Positions 6,538 through 12,598 of a stretch of 15,250 bases of DNA are shown here, piece after piece. Positions within the stretch are counted from its first letter, which is position 1. Each line of letters opens with the position of its first letter. The position numbers were made by a program, and so were the translations under genes. Under the pieces are notes generated by a model that saw nothing but the letters and a program-made list of their open reading frames with translations, was not told where the DNA came from and did no database searches. The stretch covers positions 1 through 15,250 of the forward strand of contig JADHXT010000035.1 of NCBI GenBank assembly GCA_016782825.1, read 5' to 3'. The DNA is from Candidatus Brocadiia bacterium (GTDB lineage: Bacteria; Planctomycetota; PUPC01; DSUN01).

Positions 6538-7410
6538 CTATCTGTATGAGCCCTCGCCGGTCACCCAGATGAACGACTGGATGTCAATCATGTCGCGAGG
6601 CTTCAGGTCGGCGAGGTCCTCCATCAGGATCTCTCCGAACTTCAGAAGACATGAGTAAGTAAGCCAGTTTGGGCGCGATTTGTAGTTCAGATGGAACCTG
6701 CGGCGCGCAGCAGCCTGTTGGGTCACGCTTGGTTTCAGGAAGAGGTGCTTCTCAGGTAGCGCCAGGAACGGGAAGATCGTCTGCACGGGCCACTTGACGA
6801 CCCGGCTCTGCGGCTGTGGCAGGTTGTCGAGGACCTTGGTAAAAGCCTCGAAGCGATCTCTGTACGCACCCGTGCCATAGATCAAGTCGTGAAGGCCGTG
6901 CGCGAAGCTCCGAGCCGCCTCGGGAGCCTTCAAAGCGTCTCGCAAGCCTATCTTCTCGAAGCTGAAGAGAAGGTTCGTCCTGGACTCCACCCTGAGGGCA
7001 CGGTGGGCCACTTCAGACCATTCACCAGCTGAGAGAAGTCCCTCGAACTCGGCTGCGCTGAGCGTCTCGATCCAGAGCTCGTGTGCCGCCCATTTGTAGT
7101 CTCTCTCGCACTTCGCGTACTCCGGGTCATAGAAGCCGCGCGGGAAGTGAGCGAAGAACGCCTGGACTGCCTGTTCGTGGGTGAGGTACTTCCGCCTCTT
7201 GTCCGGCCGAGGGTCGCCTACATCAAGATTGTCCAGCCATGGATCGGACTGCTCGTCCGGGATCACCAAGGGGAAGTCTGTCGAAATGCCTCGCGTCGGC
7301 TTCCGCGCTTCGTCCTTGAAAAAGACCTCCATCATGCCTGCCTTTACGGAGAGGACCTTGCCGAGACCGAACTTCGGGTGACGAACAAGCTGCCCGATCT
7401 CGTATTGCAT
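6538..7410 (-). CDS. Protein with N-terminal CarD/DUF3553-like Tudor fold and unassigned C-terminal domain
   Basis: The 290-residue protein begins MQYEIGQLVRHPKFGLGKVL, continuing 'SVKAGMMEVFFKDEARK'. This is the 'G..V.Hp.fG.G.V......v.V.F.' pattern of the Tudor-like fold found in DUF3553, in CarD-type RNA polymerase-interacting domains and at the C-terminus of UvrD-type helicases. The remaining 230 residues carry no family I can name with confidence. Landmarks are 'FPRGFYDPEYAKCERDYKWAAHE', a 'KWPVQTIFPFLALPEKHLFLKP' segment, and 'KPRDMIDIQSFIWV' near the end. There is no signal peptide or membrane helix, so it is cytoplasmic. The complementary-strand GAGGAGGGGG just upstream of its ATG is a strong ribosome binding site. 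It stands alone between the tRNA and a broken nuclease gene, a context typical of accessory or defence islands. DNA or polymerase binding is inference. Confidence 0.75.
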   Translation of the reverse strand: MQYEIGQLVRHPKFGLGKVLSVKAGMMEVFFKDEARKPTRGISTDFPLVIPDEQSDPWLDNLDVGDPRPDKRRKYLTHEQAVQAFFAHFPRGFYDPEYAKCERDYKWAAHELWIETLSAAEFEGLLSAGEWSEVAHRALRVESRTNLLFSFEKIGLRDALKAPEAARSFAHGLHDLIYGTGAYRDRFEAFTKVLDNLPQPQSRVVKWPVQTIFPFLALPEKHLFLKPSVTQQAAARRRFHLNYKSRPNWLTYSCLLKFGEILMEDLADLKPRDMIDIQSFIWVTGEGSYR

Positions 7411-7705
7411 GATTACCCCCTCCTCATCGTCAGGATTCTATGGCCAGATGAGCTGCGGCGAGTGCGAAGGTCTGGCGCGGTCGACCGGCAGCCCGTCTGC
7501 TCCCGTCGGGCCTGGTGCGTTCCTCATGGGTGGTCGGATGGAATCCGAGGGCTACCGTCACGGCGTCAACCCCCCTACACCCAACATCCGGGTCGCCTTG
7601 GCCGACCAGCGAGGACCACCATCATTACATACCTTCTCCGTCCGCTTTGATCAAGCCCCCACGCCCATCTCCACGGGCGCCGGGCGAACGACGCGGCGGC
7701 GAAAC
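7411..7705. other. Spacer between divergent accessory genes
   Basis: Apart from the leader of the minus-strand CarD-like gene at its left edge, I see no gene, RNA or repeat here. Open frames crossing it have no start signal and no recognisable motifs. Confidence 0.4.
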
Positions 7706-7987
7706 ATGCGCGCGGCCAATCCACTGGGGCACCTCTGCACACTTGACACGACCGCGGGAGGCATTCTCATTGACATGCGCACGATGGTGAACGGGGCACC
7801 CAATCCCAACGCCCCTTCATCGCGGACGCTTGGCGTTCTCGCGGTCAACCCCGACGGCAACCCGCCTGAGACGCTCTTCGCCATCAAGACCGGCGGTGCG
7901 CCCAATGCGGGCTGGCTCCGACCATATGCCGAGACGCCGCGGACCGACGACCTGCTGGCCGACGGGCACCAACCCGTCTGGCTGTCC
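7706..7987 (+). other. Possible gene fragment upstream of the nuclease remnant
   Basis: From the ATG at 7706 one frame has good third-position GC and protein-like composition: PLGHLCTL, GGILIDMRTMVNGAPNPNAP, TLGVLAVNPDGNPPETLFAI, then APNAGWLRPYAE. I do not recognise the family. Near 7940 it reads RTDDLLADG, which resembles the 'RIDLLL.D' strand carrying the first catalytic Asp of PD-(D/E)XK nucleases. The rest of that nuclease continues in another frame from about 7989, so this may be the frameshifted N-terminal part of it or an unrelated fused fragment. Confidence 0.25.
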
Positions 7988-7988
7988 G

Positions 7989-8282
7989 CGCCTGCGCTAT
8001 CTGTTCGTTGTGGAGAACAAGGTCTACGCGGGCGAGCAGAAGGACCAACTCTCGCGCTACAGCCTGTGGCTCGACGCCCAACAGCGGTTCTACGACACCC
8101 GCGTGCTGGTGTTCCTCACACCAGGCGGGCGGGAGGCAACTTCTTCGGGTGGGTGTGAGTACCTTCGGCTCTCGTACCGTCAGGATGTCGTGGCGTTGCT
8201 CGAACGAGCGCGCTCGCAGGTCCAAGCGCCCGCCGCACGCTTGACGGTGGCCCAGTACCTGGACGTGATCATGAACCTCTGA
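7989..8282 (+). pseudogene. 5'-broken PD-(D/E)XK nuclease (catalytic-core fragment)
   Basis: This frame opens abruptly with RLRYLFVVENKVYAGEQ and continues through QLSRYSLWLDAQQRF and VLVFLTPGG to a TGA at 8280-8282. The ExK strand (ENK at 8013-8021) followed by QxxxY (QLSRY at 8046-8060) is the signature of the PD-(D/E)XK nuclease superfamily group annotated as PDDEXK_4. Members have an upstream Asp strand and an N-terminal helical region that are absent in this frame, and no start codon with a ribosome binding site precedes it. The fragment cannot encode a complete nuclease. The next frame downstream looks like the C-terminal half of the same family, so the gene is broken at both ends of this piece. 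Confidence 0.7.
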
Positions 8283-8298
8283 GCGGAGGCTGCCGGGC

Positions 8299-8895
8299 AT
8301 GGACTACGAAGAAGCGGTTGCCGAGTTCCTCTCTCAACCCGAGAACTTCCGTCTCGCACTTGAGGTGGCACAGCGGCTTGAGGATGCGAAGCGACGAGTC
8401 GAGATCGGGTTCTGGCACACGTGCTACGCCAAGGCCCAAGAGCATCTCGCCGGCAGCGAGTGGGCAACAACGTGGACGGTAGCCATCGACCCCGACGAGA
8501 ATCTGCCCAGTAACGAGTGTGGCGTGCGGCTCCTCCCCAACGACCGCAACGGCGAGGCACCCGTCCTGGTCTACGACCTCACCAACTGGAGCAGCGGCAG
8601 CTATTCCATCTACGTAAGGGTTCCCCTATCCACCAGGGGAGATACCACACCGTATTTCCCGCTCGGCATTGACGATTTCCGTAGGAAGTGGCGGCAGGAG
8701 GGATACGGCTATACCAAGTCGTCCGTCATCTGGCGCGAGATCAAGCGCTACGAGGGGACGAACTCCTTCCTCCTCGACACCGTTGATCGTTGCGACGAAC
8801 TCGCCTCACAGGCGGTCGACACCCTGTGGGATGTGTTCGAGGAGACAGTTGCCGACCTTGTGACCCTGAATGCAGCGCTCCGGAGCGGGCAGTGA
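8299..8895 (+). CDS. C-terminal half of a PD-(D/E)XK nuclease-family protein, separate frame
   Basis: The 198-residue product starts MDYEEAVAEFLSQPENFRLA and contains 'VEIGFWHTCYAKAQEHL', a helical segment and FW motif like those following the catalytic core in PDDEXK_4 proteins. It ends with helices ('WDVFEETVADLVTLNAAL'). It lies one frame away from the ENK...QxxxY fragment, 16 bases after its stop, and a one-base change near 8278 would join the two. Yet GGAGG stands nine bases before its ATG, so independent translation as a second subunit is possible. Either a frameshifted nuclease gene or a split gene fits; with the upstream half lacking its N-terminus, pseudogene is more likely. Its 3' end faces the protease array with 73 bases between the stops. 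Confidence 0.55.
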   Translation: MDYEEAVAEFLSQPENFRLALEVAQRLEDAKRRVEIGFWHTCYAKAQEHLAGSEWATTWTVAIDPDENLPSNECGVRLLPNDRNGEAPVLVYDLTNWSSGSYSIYVRVPLSTRGDTTPYFPLGIDDFRRKWRQEGYGYTKSSVIWREIKRYEGTNSFLLDTVDRCDELASQAVDTLWDVFEETVADLVTLNAALRSGQ

Positions 8896-8968
8896 CGCCA
8901 AAGCACAGCCGTCCTGCGGGGCGCCTGGACGAGCACCAGCAGGAGAGCGAGCTAGGTCAACAACTGGA

Positions 8969-10504
8969 TCAACCCATTGGCGCCCCGAAGTCTGCATGCC
9001 AACCGTCGACCATCACGGTCACGCCTCGGCTATTGCGCCGAACCTGAAGTTGCGCGCCGTCATACGAGTAGGTCTGCCCCTGACCGATCCAGTCGCCCTT
9101 GCTGCTCACCATCTGAAGGTACGAGGTCGGAGTCGCGCTCCGTGATGGCCTCAGGAACCGGCCCTGGGCCATGGCCGGGTAGACAGGTTCTCTGGCCACA
9201 CCTTCGATGTAGACGGAGGCGGTGAGCCGTCCCGCCTCCTTCCCGGCACTTCGCGCCACGATGGTGAAGGTAACCGCGTCCACTTCCTCAGGCCGGACCA
9301 CATCGATCTCGCGGGCCCTGTCGAGTTTGCACCGAAGCCACTGGCCACCGACCGCGATCGGGACAACTCCCAGATCGACGACCGCCCCCCGGAGCGTGTC
9401 GCCGCTGTGCAACTCGGCCTTCAGGGGGGCGCCAAGCTTGAGGCTGCGGATCTCACTGAGCTTGACCTGTCGTTCGCCGATCCTGAAACACCGGTCCTCA
9501 ACGTCGCCGTTCACCTCCCCATCGCTGTAGGTAGCCGTGAGCCGCACGACCAAGGGACCTTTCGCCCTCGGCACGGGGGTGGCTATGACGCGATGAACCC
9601 CATCCTGGAGCGTCATGTCGTATCGGTGCCGCCCGCTGTCGCCCGTCTCTAGGATGAGCTCTAGGATCATCGGTGCCCTAGGGGAGAGCAGGGAGACGAC
9701 CCTCGCGCGGAACTCCACGGGGAGGTGCTGCGTGGCCTGCTTCAGAGGAGGCGGGGTGAAGAGGATTTCAGGGCGGGAAAGGAACCGTCGGACCTTGCTG
9801 ACTGGGATTGCGAAGTTCACTCCCATGCCCACGATGCCCGACACGACCACGCCGATCACCTTCCCCTGCGCGTCAAGGACCGGTCCGCCCGAGTTCCCCG
9901 GGTTAAGCACTACGTCGACCTGGATCTTGTCGAGGACGCCTTCCTTCCTCCTCAGGGAGGTGATCCGTCCGGCGTTGACGCTGATGCTCGGGTACGAGTC
10001 ACGGTTGACCGCAAGCGCTTTGCCGAACGGGAACCCAAAGGCCAGCACCTCGGCAGTCTCCATCAGGTCGTCGACTGACCCCAGGGTCAGCCGCGAGAAC
10101 ACCCTGTCCATGCCCTCGGCCCTTAGGAGAGCCAGGTCGAAGTCATCGGAGACCCGGAGAACCTCAGCCTTGACCTCTTGCTGAGCTGCTTCGCTCGGCG
10201 AGAGGACGAGCGTAGCCCGCTTCACGAGGGGGATCTTGCGCATGTCGTCACGAGGTGAACGAGGCCGTCGGGTAAGAAGCACATGTCGGTTGGTGACGAA
10301 CAGCCCCGCCTCGTGCACGCAGAAGGCCGAGCCGGTGCCCTGCACGCGGCTGCCCTGGGCGACTTCTACCAGCGCCGTCGCCGCCTTGCACAACGCCACC
10401 CGGTCCTTGAGTGCGAGCCCCGTCTCGCCACACCAAGTGGTTCGGGGAGCGTTTGCCAGCAGAAGGCCCGCGACCAGGCCAGTCAGGAGAGGACGCAGTT
10501 TCAT
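8969..10504 (-). CDS. Secreted HtrA-like serine protease, paralog 1 (unassigned C-terminal tail)
   Basis: The 511-residue protein starts with a Sec signal peptide (MKLRPLLTGLVAGLLLANA, then TTWCG). The trypsin-like domain covers about residues 33-245: His74 in TNRHVLL, Asp123 in DFDLALL and Ser205 in LNPGNSGGPVLD, with FAIPVSKVRRFL closing the fold as in DegP/HtrA. No PDZ domain follows. Residues 250-435 form a region shared by all three paralogs, with 'GPLVVRLTATYSDGEVNGDV' and 'HSGDTLRGAVV', probably beta-rich. Residues 436-511 are unique: SYLQMVSSKGDWIGQGQTYS, then VTVMVDGWHADFGAP, which I cannot assign. GGAG stands about eight bases before the ATG, in a leader similar to that of paralog 3. 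It is last in a three-gene minus-strand array, 54 bases after paralog 2. Exported protease activity is likely; the substrate is unknown. Confidence 0.88.
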   Translation of the reverse strand: MKLRPLLTGLVAGLLLANAPRTTWCGETGLALKDRVALCKAATALVEVAQGSRVQGTGSAFCVHEAGLFVTNRHVLLTRRPRSPRDDMRKIPLVKRATLVLSPSEAAQQEVKAEVLRVSDDFDLALLRAEGMDRVFSRLTLGSVDDLMETAEVLAFGFPFGKALAVNRDSYPSISVNAGRITSLRRKEGVLDKIQVDVVLNPGNSGGPVLDAQGKVIGVVVSGIVGMGVNFAIPVSKVRRFLSRPEILFTPPPLKQATQHLPVEFRARVVSLLSPRAPMILELILETGDSGRHRYDMTLQDGVHRVIATPVPRAKGPLVVRLTATYSDGEVNGDVEDRCFRIGERQVKLSEIRSLKLGAPLKAELHSGDTLRGAVVDLGVVPIAVGGQWLRCKLDRAREIDVVRPEEVDAVTFTIVARSAGKEAGRLTASVYIEGVAREPVYPAMAQGRFLRPSRSATPTSYLQMVSSKGDWIGQGQTYSYDGAQLQVRRNSRGVTVMVDGWHADFGAPMG

Positions 10505-10558
10505 GTCTTCACTCCGCGGTCACAGGAACGATGCGGCACCCAACCCCAAGCGACGGCT

Positions 10559-12523
10559 CTAGTCGGCTGGCGGGGCATATGCTCGGTAGACCATCCGAAT
10601 CTCCTCCGGCTTCAGGGCGACGTTGTAGATGCGGATCTCATCGATCACCGCTCGAAGATGCCGGTCGTCGTTCATGCCGTATACCGCGCTCCCGAAGAGC
10701 AAATCCTCGCGGTTGTTCGCCCGCCACCCGCGCGGTATCGCAACGCTGCTCTCAAGTTCGCCGTTGACGTAGACCTTGGCGCTCCCGTTCTCGAACGCAC
10801 CCGCGACGAAATACCATTCACCGTTCCTCTTCCCGCCCTTCCCCCACGCCATTTGGATCGAGCCGGCACTCGACAGAATACCGAATGCCCCTCGCCGTCG
10901 ATCCCACGTCAGCTGGAACCCACGGTAATCGTCTTCCTTTGAGATGATCGGGTCGCCGAACCGGGAGTCGGTGTTGCTGTCCTCTGGCTTCACACAGGCC
11001 ATGAGCGTGTAGTTCCCGGAGAACTGCAGGGACGGCCGGTTCCCTGCATTGAGCTGATCGCCGTCTTTCCCGAAAGACAGCGCTCTCCCACGGACCCCTG
11101 GAACCCGTCTTGCTCCCACTACCCGTGCGTGGTTGTCGTTGCCCGACAGGTCTTTGGCATCATCCCCCCCTCTCTCGTCGAGACTCAGGTATGCCACCAG
11201 ACCTCTCGAGGGGACGGCGCCCTCCACGTAGGCGGGAGCGGTGATGCGTCCCACTTCTTTCCCTGCCTGCCGAGCGATGATGGTACAGAAGACTGCATCC
11301 AGCGCGGTGGGGGCATCCACCTCGATCATGGAAGCGTCATCGAGCTTGCAGCGCATGGATTGCTCGCCGACCGTGATGGGCACAGCATCCAGGCCCGTGA
11401 CCTTCCCACGCAGCGTCTTGCCATCGCTCAGGACGACCTCTGCTTCGGGCTCGAAGCGCAGAGACCGCACTTCGCTCAGCCTGGTCCGCCTGTCGCCGAC
11501 CTTGAGAACACGGTCTTGGACACCGCCCCTGACGTAGCCATCCGCATACACCGCCTCGACCTGCAGAACGAGCGGACCATCCCGGGGTGGGATGGGAACG
11601 GCCTCCACACGATGCGCGTCACCAATAGGCTTCATGTCGTAGTGACGTGTCTGCCCAGTGCGTGTCTTCAGGGTCAGTTGCAGGGTCAGCGGCTCACTGG
11701 TGGGGAGCAGCGAGACGACCCTCGCGCGGAACTCGGTGAGATCGTGCTGGTTGTTCCGCTTCAGGGTAGGTGGCGCGAACAGGATCTCGGGCCGGTCGAG
11801 GAACTGGCGGAGGCGGCTGACCGGGATGGCGAAGTTCACGCCCATGCCGAGAACCCCCGTCACCACTACGCCGATGACCTTCCCTTGCGCGTCAAGCACC
11901 GGCCCTCCTGAATTGCCGGGGTTGAGCACGGCATCGACCTGGATCTGTGACAGCTCCCCGCCCTTCCGGCGCAGGGACGTGACCCGTCCTGCGTTAACGC
12001 TGATGCTCGGGTACGCGCCACGGTTTACGGCCAGGGCCTCCCCGAATGGGAAGCCGAAAGCCATCACCTCTGCGGTCTCCATCAGGTTGTCCACCGACCC
12101 CAGGGTCAGGTGGGAGTACGGCTTGCCCGCGCCCTCGACCTTCAAGAGAGCCAGGTCGACGTCATCGGACACCCGAAGGACCTTGGCCTCGACCTCTCGC
12201 TCGCCTGTCTCACCCGACGAGATGACCAGTGTGACTCGCTTCACAAGGGGGATCTTGCGTATGTCGTCACGAGACGAGCGCGGCCGCCGGGTGAGAAGCA
12301 CATGCCGGTTGGTGATGAACAGCCCCGCCTTATGTACGCAGAAGGCTGAGCCCGTTCCCTGCGCCCGACTGCCCTGGGCAATCTCCACCAGCGCCGTCGC
12401 CGCCTTCCCGAGCGACACCCGCTCCCTGAGTGTGAGCCGCTGCGCTTCGCACCAGCCGAGTCGAGCGGCAGTGAGGAGAAGCAGGCCATCGAGCAGGACG
12501 TTCGTGACTATCCATCGTCTCAT
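10559..12523 (-). CDS. Secreted HtrA-like serine protease, paralog 2, with C-terminal LamG domain
   Basis: The 654-residue protein has a signal peptide (RRWIVTNVLLDGLLLLTAA, then LGWCEA), then the same protease core with His74 (TNRHVLL), Asp123 (DVDLALL) and Ser205 (LNPGNSGGPVLD), and the same central region to about residue 436. From about residue 440 it carries a LamG/concanavalin A-like module: 'GLVAYLSLDERGGDDAKDLSGN', 'GRALSFGKDGDQL', 'YTLMACVKPED', 'WYFVAGAFENGSAKVYVNGE', and the closing 'AVIDEIRIYNVALKPEEI'. LamG modules usually bind carbohydrate or protein ligands, so the module may tether the protease to a glycan or surface. It starts 75 bases after the stop of paralog 3, and its leader keeps GTGAAGCC before ATG. 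Membership of the array and domain order are clear; the ligand is not. Confidence 0.9.
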   Translation of the reverse strand: MRRWIVTNVLLDGLLLLTAARLGWCEAQRLTLRERVSLGKAATALVEIAQGSRAQGTGSAFCVHKAGLFITNRHVLLTRRPRSSRDDIRKIPLVKRVTLVISSGETGEREVEAKVLRVSDDVDLALLKVEGAGKPYSHLTLGSVDNLMETAEVMAFGFPFGEALAVNRGAYPSISVNAGRVTSLRRKGGELSQIQVDAVLNPGNSGGPVLDAQGKVIGVVVTGVLGMGVNFAIPVSRLRQFLDRPEILFAPPTLKRNNQHDLTEFRARVVSLLPTSEPLTLQLTLKTRTGQTRHYDMKPIGDAHRVEAVPIPPRDGPLVLQVEAVYADGYVRGGVQDRVLKVGDRRTRLSEVRSLRFEPEAEVVLSDGKTLRGKVTGLDAVPITVGEQSMRCKLDDASMIEVDAPTALDAVFCTIIARQAGKEVGRITAPAYVEGAVPSRGLVAYLSLDERGGDDAKDLSGNDNHARVVGARRVPGVRGRALSFGKDGDQLNAGNRPSLQFSGNYTLMACVKPEDSNTDSRFGDPIISKEDDYRGFQLTWDRRRGAFGILSSAGSIQMAWGKGGKRNGEWYFVAGAFENGSAKVYVNGELESSVAIPRGWRANNREDLLFGSAVYGMNDDRHLRAVIDEIRIYNVALKPEEIRMVYRAYAPPAD

Positions 12524-12598
12524 GGCTTCACCATGGTCATGAGGGTGCCGTGCAGTTCGTGGGCCAACGGTCAGCCCCGTTGCGCGATCGTCCCATGC

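Noticed and set aside
5878..6549. Plus-strand open frame of about 220 codons starting inside the tRNA
   Set aside because: It begins within the tRNA gene, crosses the hairpin, lacks a start signal and shows no protein family features.
7743..7775. Two TTGACA boxes as promoters for the nuclease fragment
   Set aside because: Neither has a convincing -10 hexamer at the right distance.
5978..8968. A CRISPR array or insertion sequence in the accessory zone
   Set aside because: No regularly spaced repeats, terminal inverted repeats or transposase motifs were seen.
9086..9100. ATCCAGTCGCCC, a 12-base match to the 3' part of the tRNA-Pro, as a possible attachment site
   Set aside because: The match is short, lies inside the conserved coding sequence of protease paralog 1 and stops before the acceptor end, so chance is the better explanation.
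11129..12542. Long plus-strand frames opposite protease paralog 2
   Set aside because: They are antisense to a gene with a full catalytic triad, signal peptide and LamG module, and look like Arg/Ser-rich shadow translations.
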